Positions 52,115-61,074 of a stretch of 64,000 nt of DNA are shown in pieces. This stretch comes from Branchiibius cervicis. Lineage in GTDB: Bacteria; Actinomycetota; Actinomycetes; Actinomycetales; Dermatophilaceae. Below the pieces are notes generated by a model that had not been told where the DNA came from, did not search any database, and saw nothing but the letters and a program-made list of their open reading frames with translations. The stretch is from the NCBI RefSeq assembly GCF_042661605.1, contig NZ_JBHSWJ010000002.1, positions 3,596,001 to 3,660,000 of the forward strand. The letters are read 5' to 3'. The position numbers and the translations under genes were made by a program. How positions within the stretch are numbered: the stretch's first letter is position 1; every line of letters begins with the position of its first letter.

Positions 52115-53469
52115 ATGTCCGATCTCGACCTGGACGCCCCCACACCGGAGGAGCCCGCCCAGCCGCAGGCCGCCGTACCTGCACCTGCGCCCGCGGCGTC
52201 CGCGCCGGCCACGGCACCTGCCGCGCCGGTGACCACCGTCGAACCCACTCCCACCCCGGCCGTTCCCGACGTCGCGCCGGTCAATTCCACGGCTCTGGTG
52301 CTGGACCCGCCCGCTCCGGTCGCGGTCATCGAGGACCAACAGGCCGTCCAGGCGGTGCCGGTCTCCAGCGAGGCGCAGGCCAAGATCGACGCGCGCGCCA
52401 AGGCGTTCGTCGAGGATCTGACCAGCATCGACATGAAGTCGCCGGCCTTCACCGAGAAGGTCAACTCGATCATCCTGATGGGCGATTCGGACATCAAACG
52501 GTCCTCCGAAGTCTCCAACCGGATGCTCCAGCGACCGGCCGCGAAGATGGACGACAGCTCCCCCAGGGCAAGGTCGCCAAGACGCTGGTCGACCTGCGCA
52601 ACACGGTCACGGACCTGGACCCGCACCGCGCCGACCTGACCGGGGTGAAGAAGCTGCTGAAGTGGCTGCCCGGCGGTAACAAGGTCGACCACTACTTCGC
52701 CAAGTACCAGTCCGCGCAGTCCCATCTCGATGCCATCATCCGATCGCTGGCCTCAGGTCAGGACGAGTTGCGCAAGGACAACGCGTCGATCGACGTCGAG
52801 CGCACCAACATGTGGAACACCATGCAGAAGCTGGGTGAATACAACCAACTCGCCACGGCGCTCGACGCCGAGGTGCAACGCAAGGTGGCCGAGTTGCAGG
52901 CTGCCGGACAGACCGAGGACGCCAACATCCTGCAGTCCGATGTGCTCTTCGCGGTGCGCCAACGCCGCCAGGACATCGCGACCCAGATGGCGGTCTCCGT
53001 GCAGGGCTACCTCGCGCTGGATCTGGTGCGCAAGAACAACCAGGAACTCATCCGCGGTGTGGACCGGGCGCAGACGACGACGGTGTCGGCGTTGCGTACG
53101 GCGGTCATCACCTCCCAGGCGCTGGCGCAGCAGAAGCTGGTGCTCGATCAGATCTCGTCGCTGAACGCGACGACCTCCTCGATGATCGAGGCCACCTCTG
53201 AGCAGCTGAAGACCCAGGGCGTGCAGATCCAGGAGCAGGCGGCCAGCAGCACGATCGAGGTCGAGAAGTTGGAGAAGGCCTTCGACAACGTCTTCCAGGC
53301 GATGGACGAGATCGACACCTTCCGGATCCAGGCCGCGCAGAACATGCAGCAGACCATCGGCGCGCTGCAGACCCAGATCGAGCGCTCCAAGCCCTACGTC
53401 GAGCGCTCGCTGCGGCAAAGCGGTCAGCAGCTGCCGCCGACCGGCGGCTCGCAGCAGATCGAGTCGTGA
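52115..53469 (+). CDS. telA: TelA-family toxic anion resistance protein (frameshifted)
   Basis: TelA/KlaA proteins are associated with tellurite and other membrane or metal stress. An Ala/Pro-rich N-terminus (about 1-70) leads to the conserved helical domain: MLQRPAAKMDDSS, then in another frame GKVAKTLVDLRNTVTDLDPH, KWLPGGNKVDHYFAKYQSAQ and MWNTMQKLGEYN. The frame breaks at the C5 run 52560-52564; one added C joins the halves. ATG 52115 follows GAGGAGG. Its stop overlaps the TerC start, so the two are coupled. Confidence 0.87.
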
Positions 53470-54566
53470 AGGCACTCAAGCACTTTCGCATCGACCTGAT
53501 CATCACCCTCGCGGTGCTGGTCATCGCCTTCCTCTATGACTCGTGGGCCGGGGTCTACCTGACCGCTGTGTTGATCCTGGTGGAGATCGTCTTCTCCTTC
53601 GACAACGCCGCGGTCAACGCGAAGTACCTTGTGCGGCTGAATCACTTCTGGCGGCGGATGTTCCTGACCGTCGGCATCTTGATCGCGGTCTTCGGCATGC
53701 GGTTGATCTTCCCGTTCGTGATCGTGTGCCTGTCCGGTGGCGTCACTCCCGTCGAGGCGGTTCACCTTGCGCTGCAGAAGGGTTCGGTGGATCAGGAGGG
53801 TAGCTACGCCGACCTGCTGAACGATGCGCATCCCTCGATCGCGGCCTTCGGCGGGATGTTCCTGTTGCTGCTGTTCCTGGACTTCCTCTTCGACGGGTCC
53901 CGGGAGATCACCTGGCTGTCCTGGATCGAGCGGCCGCTGCAGAAGCTGGGCCGGCTCTCGACCTTGTCCGTCGCGGTGGCCGGCACCGTGCTGCTGCTGG
54001 TCTCGCAGTTCCTCGTGCCGGATTCCGAGGACACCACGGTGCTCTTCTCGGGACTGCTCGGGATCGTGGTCTATCTGCTGGTCAACGGATTGTCCTCGGT
54101 GCTGCAGGAGCGGGACGCCGCGCGGACAGCGGAATTGGAAGCCGCTGACCGCTCGGCCGGGCACACCGTGCTGTTGGCGGGCAAAGCCGCGTTCTCGATG
54201 TTCATGTTCCTGGAGGTTCTGGACGCGACCTTCAGCTTCGACGGGGTCATCGGTGCCTTCGCGGTGACCCCCGATCCGCTGATCATCATGCTCGGCCTGG
54301 GCGTCGGCGCGCTCTACGTGCGGTCAATGACGGTCTTCCTGGTCGACAACGGCACCTTGGGTGAGTACAAGTACCTCGAGCACGGAGCGCACTGGGCGAT
54401 CGGCGCGCTCGCGATCATGCTGCTGCTGTCGATCCACTGGCATCTGGGCGAATTCGTGATCGGCGCGGTCGGTATCTCGTTCATCGTGGCGGCCATCGTC
54501 AACTCGGTGATCGTGCGGCGTCGTGCTCAGGATGCCGCCGCGTCGGATGCCCACGTCTCGATCTAG
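53466..54566 (+). CDS. TerC/DUF475-family integral membrane protein
   Basis: 366 aa with about nine membrane helices. The acidic, metal-binding-like helix motifs EIVFSFDNAAVNA and FMFLEVLDATFSFDGVIGAF are characteristic of the TerC/DUF475 group, linked to tellurite resistance and metal (manganese) export. GTG 53466 overlaps the TelA stop by four bases (GTGA). The 3' end overlaps the convergent MFS gene by four bases. Confidence 0.88.
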   Translation: MKALKHFRIDLIITLAVLVIAFLYDSWAGVYLTAVLILVEIVFSFDNAAVNAKYLVRLNHFWRRMFLTVGILIAVFGMRLIFPFVIVCLSGGVTPVEAVHLALQKGSVDQEGSYADLLNDAHPSIAAFGGMFLLLLFLDFLFDGSREITWLSWIERPLQKLGRLSTLSVAVAGTVLLLVSQFLVPDSEDTTVLFSGLLGIVVYLLVNGLSSVLQERDAARTAELEAADRSAGHTVLLAGKAAFSMFMFLEVLDATFSFDGVIGAFAVTPDPLIIMLGLGVGALYVRSMTVFLVDNGTLGEYKYLEHGAHWAIGALAIMLLLSIHWHLGEFVIGAVGISFIVAAIVNSVIVRRRAQDAAASDAHVSI

Positions 54567-55750
54567 CGGTCGGCCATCTCCCTGACGCGGCTGCTCCAGG
54601 CCAAGCGGGCTGCCAGCACCGCCGAGAGCGCCGCTGTCACCGCGCCCATCATGACCAGCGCGCCACGCACTCCCAGGAGATTGCCGAGCGCCGGACCCAG
54701 TGGCAGCCCGGCCAGCGCCGCAGTCTGGGTGATCCCGTTGACTGCGGCGGAGACCTTGCCGCGGTCCTCGTCCGGCGTGCCCGACATCAGCACCGTGCCG
54801 AAGGCGGCGTTGAGCACGGCGTTGAAGACGCCGATTCCTGCGCCGCATAGGAGGTAGACGGCGAAACTCGGCGCTGCGCCGGTCCCGACCGACAGGAGGC
54901 CGATACCCGCCAGACTGGTTGGTAGAACTGCGAATCGCGCTCGGTCGTCCGGCAACCGGGCCGCGACCACCGCACCCACGAGTGCGCCGACACCCCACGC
55001 CATCGTCGACAGCCCGAACCACGCTGCGGGTACGTGCAATTCATCCCGGACCAGGAACACATCGAGCACGTTGGAGCCGACCAGGAAGAGCACGACGATC
55101 GGCATCGTGAGCACGAAGGCCCAGATGCGCGGGTCCCGGCGCAGCAAGTCCACACGCAGACCCGGCGCCTTGGCTGCTGGCCGGCCTACACGTCGGCGGG
55201 CGCGGATGGCCAGGACGAACCCGCTCAGCGCCACGAAGGTGGCCGCATCCACGATCACGGTCCCCGGCACGCCGGCGAGGGAGAGCAGGACCGGGCCGAT
55301 CGCCGTACCTGCGAGTTGGGCACCGACCCCCAGGCCCTGCACAGTAGAGATCAGGTGCCCCAACTGCTCAGGGCGCACCAGGCGCGGCCCGAGTCCGGAC
55401 CAGGTCGCCATGGCGATGGCGTGGGCGGACTGGATCAGGAGTACGACGATCAGCAGCGCTGCCAGCTGCGTTGCCCAGAGCAGGCTCAGGCACAGGGCGC
55501 CTTGGGCGAGGGTCGCCGACAGCAGCACGACTCGCGAGTCGTAACGGTCGGCGATCCGGCCGGCAACGCTCATCAGGAGTACCAGCGGCAGTGCCTCGCA
55601 GGCCATGAGCGCCGCGATCGCGAACCCGCCACGCCCGGAGTCGTGCACGTGCAACAGGAGGACGACGTCCAGCACGGCGTCGCCGAAGACGCTGATCGTC
55701 CGCCCGGACAGCATGGCGACAGTATCGCGATTGCGAAACAGATGTTTCAT
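54563..55750 (-). CDS. MFS-family efflux transporter
   Basis: 395 aa, about twelve hydrophobic segments. The start FRNRDTVAMLSGRTISVFGD and the loop RIADRYDSRVVLL (motif A region) fit the drug-export branch of the major facilitator superfamily. The divergent ArsR-type regulator and an operator over its start codon indicate ligand-induced expression. Substrate unknown. Confidence 0.88.
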   Translation of the reverse strand: MKHLFRNRDTVAMLSGRTISVFGDAVLDVVLLLHVHDSGRGGFAIAALMACEALPLVLLMSVAGRIADRYDSRVVLLSATLAQGALCLSLLWATQLAALLIVVLLIQSAHAIAMATWSGLGPRLVRPEQLGHLISTVQGLGVGAQLAGTAIGPVLLSLAGVPGTVIVDAATFVALSGFVLAIRARRRVGRPAAKAPGLRVDLLRRDPRIWAFVLTMPIVVLFLVGSNVLDVFLVRDELHVPAAWFGLSTMAWGVGALVGAVVAARLPDDRARFAVLPTSLAGIGLLSVGTGAAPSFAVYLLCGAGIGVFNAVLNAAFGTVLMSGTPDEDRGKVSAAVNGITQTAALAGLPLGPALGNLLGVRGALVMMGAVTAALSAVLAARLAWSSRVREMADR

Positions 55751-55760
55751 AACTATGAAA
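55745..55760. promoter_or_regulatory. Operator overlapping the MFS start codon
   Basis: TTTCATA-AC-TATGAAA, a perfect 7-2-7 inverted repeat, includes the MFS ATG (55748-55750). It is the likely site where the divergent ArsR-type protein represses the exporter. Confidence 0.55.
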
Positions 55761-55793
55761 GTATTGCTTCACAACGGCGCGGGCAAGGGATGT

Positions 55794-55807
55794 GAAAGAG
55801 TTCTTTC
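55794..55807. promoter_or_regulatory. Operator adjoining the ArsR-type start codon
   Basis: GAAAGA-GT-TCTTTC, a perfect 6-2-6 inverted repeat ending at the base before the regulator's GTG. Together with the palindrome at 55745 it suggests autorepression and repression of the exporter. Confidence 0.5.
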
Positions 55808-56361
55808 GTGACGAAGCGATCCGAGGAACTGGTCCTCACCGACCCCAGGGCGTATCGCGTACTGGCCCACGGCGTGCGGCGACAGTTGCTCGACGTACTC
55901 GGGGCGGTCGAGCAGTTGACCGCGACGCAGGCAGCTCAAGAGGTCGGCATCACGCCCTCCGCGATGAGTTACCACCTGCGCGCGTTGGAGAAGTGGGGCA
56001 TCGTCGAGCGCGTAGCCCCGTCAGGGGACGGTCGCGAACACCCGTGGCGGCTGGCTGCCCGCACGATTACCTTCAGAACCGAGGGCAGCCCGGCCGACCG
56101 CAACGCCTTCATCGCCCAGTTCGTCGATCGCGTGAGTGCGGCGACGAGCCAGTCCTCGGCGACGGGTGGCCACGTTCAGATCTCGGAGAGTACGGCGTTG
56201 CTCACCGACGCCGAGGAACGTGACCTGTCACAACAGGTCGAGAAGCTCTTCGAGCCGTTCGAGCGCCGGCGCAAGGCGGGTGCCGCAGTGCCCGAGGGGC
56301 TCGGTCGCACCGGCTCTTCTACATCGCGACGCGGGAGCCCGACGAGCAGACGGACGCCTAG
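55808..56361 (+). CDS. ArsR-type winged-helix transcriptional repressor (C-terminal frameshift)
   Basis: The winged helix covers about residues 14-75 (AYRVLAHGVRRQLLDVLG, TATQAAQEVGITPSAMSYHL, WGIVERVAPSG). The C-terminus shifts frame near the CC at 56310-56311; adding one C gives RTRLFYIATREPDEQTDA, the usual ending for this group, and a stop at 56361. That stop overlaps the convergent deacetylase stop by four bases. GTG 55808 sits immediately after a palindromic operator. Confidence 0.82.
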
Positions 56362-57227
56362 AGCACTTCGCTGAGTTGGACGAATGTCAGCCCGCGCGCC
56401 TTCAGTGCCGGGATGGCGCGATCGTAACCGGGCGCCGTTCCGCTGGCCGGGCGATTCATGTGGCCGATGACGATTGACCCGGCCGGCGCAACCTTGACCT
56501 GCTGGTAGACGATCTCGGCCGGGAAGGTCGCGCCGGCGTCACCGTCGGTGCCAAAGCTGATCAGCTGTTGACCGGCGAAATCCGCTGCGCGAGAGGCGAC
56601 ATCGTCAGTGAAGGCGGTTCCGGACCGCATGAACCGCGGCCGGTGGCCCCACGTGGTGGCCTGGTACTCGAAGTTGCCCGCGAGCTCGTCCCACACCTCG
56701 CCGACGTTGCGCGTGCCGGGTTCGCCGTACGCCGATCGGCCGCTGACCGATAACGGTACGTGCCGAGTGCCGTGGTTGCCGATTTCGAACAGGGGGTCCG
56801 CCAGCAGTTCTTTGAAGGTCGTGGGGTTGTGCTGGGCCCACTGCATCGCGATCATCAGCGTGGCCTTCGCCTCGTGTTTGCGCAGGGCCGCGATCAACTC
56901 GGCGTTGTAGCGCAGGACGTGTCCGCCGCACGCGTCGAAGGTCAGTGCCACCGCATCCTTGCCCGCCCCGTCGGTCGGGAACCTGGTCAGGACCCCGGGC
57001 GCATCAAAGCCCCAGTAGGTCGGCTTCATGGCGTCGAACTTCGCGACCGTCTCCTCGCGGCTACGCAGTTCGACCAGGTGGGTGGTTGCGGCACGGGTCG
57101 CAGGGATCGTTGACGGTGAGGCAGAAGGGCGACTGGATGGGCGGGCAGCAGAAGTAGACGAACAACCGGTCAGACTCGTGGCCGAAGCCACCGAGCCGAT
57201 CAGCATTGACCGCCGGGAGATCTGCAC
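56358..57227 (-). CDS. Polysaccharide deacetylase lipoprotein
   Basis: 289 aa. A twin-arginine-type signal (QISRRSMLIGS) with lipobox SLTGC (C22) suggests Tat export and lipid anchoring. The NodB-like domain shows the catalytic/metal D98 in ALTFDACGG, metal histidines H152 and H156 in NHGTRH, and a C-terminal VIGHMN motif. It probably deacetylates cell-wall or surface glycans. GTG 57227 is chosen because it retains the double arginine. Confidence 0.87.
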   Translation of the reverse strand: MQISRRSMLIGSVASATSLTGCSSTSAARPSSRPSASPSTIPATRAATTHLVELRSREETVAKFDAMKPTYWGFDAPGVLTRFPTDGAGKDAVALTFDACGGHVLRYNAELIAALRKHEAKATLMIAMQWAQHNPTTFKELLADPLFEIGNHGTRHVPLSVSGRSAYGEPGTRNVGEVWDELAGNFEYQATTWGHRPRFMRSGTAFTDDVASRAADFAGQQLISFGTDGDAGATFPAEIVYQQVKVAPAGSIVIGHMNRPASGTAPGYDRAIPALKARGLTFVQLSEVL

Positions 57228-57236
57228 GCCGGAAGG

Positions 57237-58817
57237 CTAGGACTTCGAACTGGACGCTCCCTGATCGCCAGCTGCCGACCAGCGGGTGACCCCGCCGACG
57301 ACCGTGCGTACGGCGCGTGCCCGGCTGATCGCCGACGGCGAGTCCGCAGCGAAGACGTCGGTGTCCAGTGCGACGAAGTCGGCGAGCTGACCCTCGGTGA
57401 GCCGTCCGGCGGCGGTGAATCCGCCTGCCGCGAGCCAGGATCCGGTCGTGTGCGCGCTGAGCGCCTGCTCCAACGTGATGCGTTCCTCGGGATGCCAACC
57501 GCCGGGCGGGGTACCGTCCGGGCGTTGCCGGGTGACCGCTGCATACAAGGTGGCCATGGGATCGGGTAGTTCGACCGGGGCATCGGTGCCGAAGGCCACC
57601 AGCGCTCCCGCGTCGAGAAGTGTGCGGGTGGGGTATTGCAGTACGTCGTGCCCGCTGAGTAGGTCGTCGGCCAGGTCCATGTCGCTCGTGGCGTGCGTGG
57701 GTTGGACCGAGGCGATGACGTTCAGGGAAGCGAATCGGGGTACGTCGTCAGGTCGCAGATGCTGCGCGTGCTCGATCCGCAACGGCAGGGTGACGCCCTC
57801 GTCGCGCAGGCGTTCGTACACGTCCAGCACCCGGGTGTTGGCCCGGTCGCCGATCGCATGGGTAGTCAGCGCAATACCGTGATCGGTAGCCCGAGAAGCC
57901 AACTGCCACAACAGATCTGAGTCCGTGACCTCGATGCCCTGGTTGTCCTCGTCGCCGTGGAAGCCGCGGTGCATGTCGCAACTGTGCGAGCCCAGCGCGC
58001 CGTCGCTGAAGATCTTCATCGGCCCGGTGCGCACCCAGTCGTCGCCGTCACCGGTCCGGCGGCCGTCGGCGATGGCGACTTCCAGAGCGGTCGTCGGTAG
58101 GCACTTGACCACTCGGATGTTGAGCGCCCCGGCGGCGGCCATCGCCAGGTAGGCGGCGCGGACATCCTCACCGTCGATATCGGTGACCGCGGTGACGCCG
58201 AGGGACAGCAGGTGCTCCTGCAGCCGCGGCAGCAGCACCGACAGGTCGCCACCGAGGTCCGTGGTCTGCAACGCCTCCAAGCCGCGCCCGGCGGCTTCCC
58301 GCAGTAGCCCCGTGGGGTCACCGCTCGGCGTACGGTCGATGGCCCCGCCGTCCGGGTCGACCGTGTCCCGGGTGATGCCGACTGCCTGCAGCGCAGCGGA
58401 ATTGGCCCACATGGAGTGCCCGTCGCGGCTGGAGAGCGCAATCGGGTGGTCCCCGCTGACGGCATCCAGGGCCCACCGGTCCGGCCATACGCTGGGGCTC
58501 CACAGGTTCATGTCCCACCAGCCGCCGAACAGCCATTCACCGGCCGGCCGAGCTGCCGCATGTGCCTCGATCCGGACCAGTGCTTCGTCAAGGGACCGGG
58601 TGGGCCGTAGGTCGACGTCTGCCATCGACCGGGCCATCCAGCCGGTGTGGATATGCGCATCGTGCAGGCCGGGGATCACCAATTCGCCTGGAAGATCGAC
58701 GGTTTCGTCGACATCGCCCGTCGCCACGACGCGTTCGCCGTCCACTAACAGACTGGTCACCCAGGGGTGGTTCGGGTCACCGGTCCAGATGCGGGGGTGG
58801 CGGTAAAGCGTGGGCAC
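57237..58817 (-). CDS. YtcJ-like metal-dependent amidohydrolase, second copy
   Basis: 526 aa, with H55 and H57 in LHDAHIHTG, further histidines in IALTTHAIGDRA and LRIEHAQHLR, and the aspartate in VAFGTDAPVELP. It belongs to the same broad group as the enzyme at 28802 but is clearly diverged. GTG 58817 is chosen; a TTG at 58823 is possible. It is 9 nt upstream of the deacetylase on the same strand. Substrate unknown. Confidence 0.87.
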   Translation of the reverse strand: MPTLYRHPRIWTGDPNHPWVTSLLVDGERVVATGDVDETVDLPGELVIPGLHDAHIHTGWMARSMADVDLRPTRSLDEALVRIEAHAAARPAGEWLFGGWWDMNLWSPSVWPDRWALDAVSGDHPIALSSRDGHSMWANSAALQAVGITRDTVDPDGGAIDRTPSGDPTGLLREAAGRGLEALQTTDLGGDLSVLLPRLQEHLLSLGVTAVTDIDGEDVRAAYLAMAAAGALNIRVVKCLPTTALEVAIADGRRTGDGDDWVRTGPMKIFSDGALGSHSCDMHRGFHGDEDNQGIEVTDSDLLWQLASRATDHGIALTTHAIGDRANTRVLDVYERLRDEGVTLPLRIEHAQHLRPDDVPRFASLNVIASVQPTHATSDMDLADDLLSGHDVLQYPTRTLLDAGALVAFGTDAPVELPDPMATLYAAVTRQRPDGTPPGGWHPEERITLEQALSAHTTGSWLAAGGFTAAGRLTEGQLADFVALDTDVFAADSPSAISRARAVRTVVGGVTRWSAAGDQGASSSKS

Positions 58818-58866
58818 CCCCAAGAGCCTACGACCGATGACCGCCGGGTCGGTCGGCTACGCCTCC

Positions 58867-58902
58867 TTGACATACCGTCCGGTCGGTTTTAATACTGGTC
58901 GC
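58867..58902 (+). promoter_or_regulatory. Promoter and operator of the TetR gene
   Basis: TTGACA (58867-58872) and TAATAC (58890-58895) are 17 nt apart, a near-consensus sigma-70-type promoter whose expected start is at the ATG itself (58903), so the mRNA is probably leaderless. Between them ACCGTCCGGTCGGT (58875 to 58888), a near-palindrome, is a typical TetR operator, suggesting autorepression. Confidence 0.65.
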
Positions 58903-59517
58903 ATGACCGTTCCCGTTGCCAAGACCGCTAAAGGCGCTGCGACCCGCGCCGCGGTGATCCGGGCCGCCGCCGGTGTTTTCGGTCGGCGCGGCTACGTGGC
59001 TGCATCGATGAATGAGATCGTCGCAGCGACCGGACTGACCAAGGGAGCGGTCTACTTCCACTTCGCGTCGAAGGCCGACCTCGCGGTCGCCGTGATCCTG
59101 GACGGCAAGGACCGCTGGCTGGCGGCAGCCTCCCAGGAAGCCGCCAGTCATCCGCGGGCGATCGATCAGCTGACCGCGGTCGCGGATCTGGTGGCGCGCT
59201 TGGCCGCAAGCCCTGACGAAGACGTCAACCTGGTGCGGTTGACCAACGAGCTGGCCGCATCGGCAGATGGCGCCGCCCTGCCCGAGCCGGCGGCCATGCT
59301 GAAGCCGTGGGTGGACTTCCTCGCCGAGATCGTCCGGGCTGCCCAGGCCGCCGGGGATCTCGATGCATCGCGTTCCCCGCACGACGTGGCCAGCGTGCTC
59401 ATCGCGGCCTTCGAGGGCGTCAAGCAATCGCTGGATCCGACCACGACTCAGTTCCGCCGGCAGGTGACCCTCCTGCGAGAGGTGTTGCTGGCCGGCCTGG
59501 CCGCACCGACGCGCTAG
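58903..59517 (+). CDS. TetR-family transcriptional regulator
   Basis: 204 aa. The N-terminal HTH (AAGVFGRRGYVAASMNEIVA then ATGLTKGAVYFHFASKADLA) is of the gamma-butyrolactone-receptor-like TetR subgroup, followed by a helical ligand-binding domain. It is probably autorepressed and may control the SDR gene 67 nt downstream on the same strand. Confidence 0.9.
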   Translation: MTVPVAKTAKGAATRAAVIRAAAGVFGRRGYVAASMNEIVAATGLTKGAVYFHFASKADLAVAVILDGKDRWLAAASQEAASHPRAIDQLTAVADLVARLAASPDEDVNLVRLTNELAASADGAALPEPAAMLKPWVDFLAEIVRAAQAAGDLDASRSPHDVASVLIAAFEGVKQSLDPTTTQFRRQVTLLREVLLAGLAAPTR

Positions 59518-59584
59518 TTGCCCGGCTCGCGATGGCGCGGACGGCTGTGACCAAAACAAACCAACCAGTAGGTACGGAGATACG

Positions 59585-60364
59585 ATGGCTACCTTGATCA
59601 CCGGAGCGTCCTCAGGGATCGGCGCCGAATTCGCATGCCAACTCGCGGCACGGGGCGACGATCTCATCCTGGTCGCCCGGCGCTCGGAGAAGTTGGACGA
59701 GCTGGCAGCGGCGCTGCGTGAGCACCACGGCGTCGGGGTCATCACGATCCAGGCCGACCTCGCCCGAGAGGGTGCTGCGTCCGAGCCGTGGGCGGACATC
59801 GCTGCTCGCGGTCTCACCATCGACACTCTGATCAACAACGCCGGCTTCGGCACCTCGGGCGACGTGGCCGATGACGACCCGTCGCGGTTGGAGCGTGAGG
59901 TCCAGCTGAACTGTGGCACTCTGACTGCGCTCGCCACGCACGCGGCGGCCGACATGAAGAGGCGTGGAGCCGGCACGATCATCAACCTTGCCTCGATCGG
60001 CGGCTTCCAGCCAGTGCCCCACATGGCGGTGTACGCCGCGACGAAGGCGTACGTGCTGTCCTTCACCGAAGCGCTGTGGGCGGAACTACGTCCTTACGGC
60101 GTGCGGGTGCTTGCCGTGTGTCCGGGCCCGACGAGAACCGAATTCTTCGACACGGCAGGCGAAAACGCGGCAGTCGGCAGAGTTCGGTCCGTGGAGTCAC
60201 TGGTGGCTGGTGCGTTGCGCGCCCTCCGGGGTTCTGAGCCGTCATGGGTGCAGGGTCTGGACAACAAACTGGTCACGCGCGGTGTCGTTCGTGTGGTCCC
60301 GAAGCGTCTGGTGCTGGCTGTTGGTGGCCGTGCGGTGAGGCCCGTCACGGACGGGCCGGATTGA
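59585..60364 (+). CDS. SDR-family oxidoreductase (ketoreductase-like)
   Basis: 259 aa: TGASSGIGAEFACQLA (residues 6-21), NNAGFGTSG, serine in NLASIGGF and YAATKAY give the SDR Ser-Tyr-Lys set. It resembles DltE/YqjQ-like dehydrogenases. ATG 59585 follows GGAGATACG. It is downstream of the TetR gene and may be its target. The 3' end overlaps the convergent VapC gene by 20 nt. Confidence 0.87.
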   Translation: MATLITGASSGIGAEFACQLAARGDDLILVARRSEKLDELAAALREHHGVGVITIQADLAREGAASEPWADIAARGLTIDTLINNAGFGTSGDVADDDPSRLEREVQLNCGTLTALATHAAADMKRRGAGTIINLASIGGFQPVPHMAVYAATKAYVLSFTEALWAELRPYGVRVLAVCPGPTRTEFFDTAGENAAVGRVRSVESLVAGALRALRGSEPSWVQGLDNKLVTRGVVRVVPKRLVLAVGGRAVRPVTDGPD

Positions 60365-60776
60365 TGACGGTGAGGTCGGGGTAGCGATGCGCAGCCCTCG
60401 CATCCAGCGTGGCGAATGAGTGGCCACCGGCCACCGCCACCGCCGCGAGATAGTCGTCAGTCCACAGCTTGTGGCTGCGCTCGCGGCGGGCGGCGAGCGA
60501 CGCGAACCAATCGTCGACGCCGGTGCTTTCGTCGATCCAGCCGAACCGGGCGTCATCGAGCACCGTAGCGATGAAGTCCCACGCCGCCGCGCGGGTCAGT
60601 GCGTCTTCACCAAGGACCGCGGGGTTGGTCAGGTGCCGCAGCCAGCCGAGATGAACGACACGGCACAGGCCGAGGGAATCGTCGGCCGCGTCCTCGATCC
60701 ACCTGCGGATCGGCGCGTGAAACTCGTGCGCCGGCCAAAACCCCACCAGGCAGGTGCTGACGTCGAGCAGGATCAC
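60345..60776 (-). CDS. vapC: PIN-domain toxin VapC
   Basis: 143-aa ribonuclease toxin. The PIN-domain acidic residues are at LLDVSTC near the start, the internal RVVHLGWLRHLTNP helix, TDDYLAAVA and ATLDARAAHR. In VapC proteins these bind Mg2+ for RNA cleavage. GTG 60776 overlaps the antitoxin stop (GTGA), the usual toxin-antitoxin coupling. Confidence 0.87.
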   Translation of the reverse strand: MILLDVSTCLVGFWPAHEFHAPIRRWIEDAADDSLGLCRVVHLGWLRHLTNPAVLGEDALTRAAAWDFIATVLDDARFGWIDESTGVDDWFASLAARRERSHKLWTDDYLAAVAVAGGHSFATLDARAAHRYPDLTVINPARP

Positions 60777-60958
60777 GCGACGGGGTCATCCTCGAGCGCG
60801 TCGGCCAATTCGCTTGGTGTGATGCGCACGGTCGCCGTCCGACGAGTCCGGATCAGCGGCAACGAACCCCGTCGCCGAGCGGGCGCGGCAGAAAGCTCGC
60901 GTGTCAGAGCGCGGGTGAACAACTCTTTGAGGGTCTCATCACTCTGCGCCGCCCGCAC
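60773..60958 (-). CDS. vapB: VapB-type antitoxin (N-terminus unclear)
   Basis: The clear part is RAAQSDETLKELFTRALTRE, an antitoxin-type helical region, followed by LIRTRRTATVRITPSELADA. GTG 60958 would give 61 aa and leave out the usual N-terminal DNA-binding strand. An in-frame ATG at 61060 adds Arg/Ser-rich sequence with no recognisable fold. The true start may be lost, or hidden by a base error. Confidence 0.5.
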   Translation of the reverse strand: MRAAQSDETLKELFTRALTRELSAAPARRRGSLPLIRTRRTATVRITPSELADALEDDPVA

Positions 60959-61074
60959 CCGCGCCGCCCGGCCTGACCGGTGCGGGGCGCGTTGCCGGTG
61001 GAAAGGGCCGCGGCGGCTCGTTCGACGACATCTAGTCCCAGCTCGGTCGGACCCCCGCACCTACGCTGGGTCCC

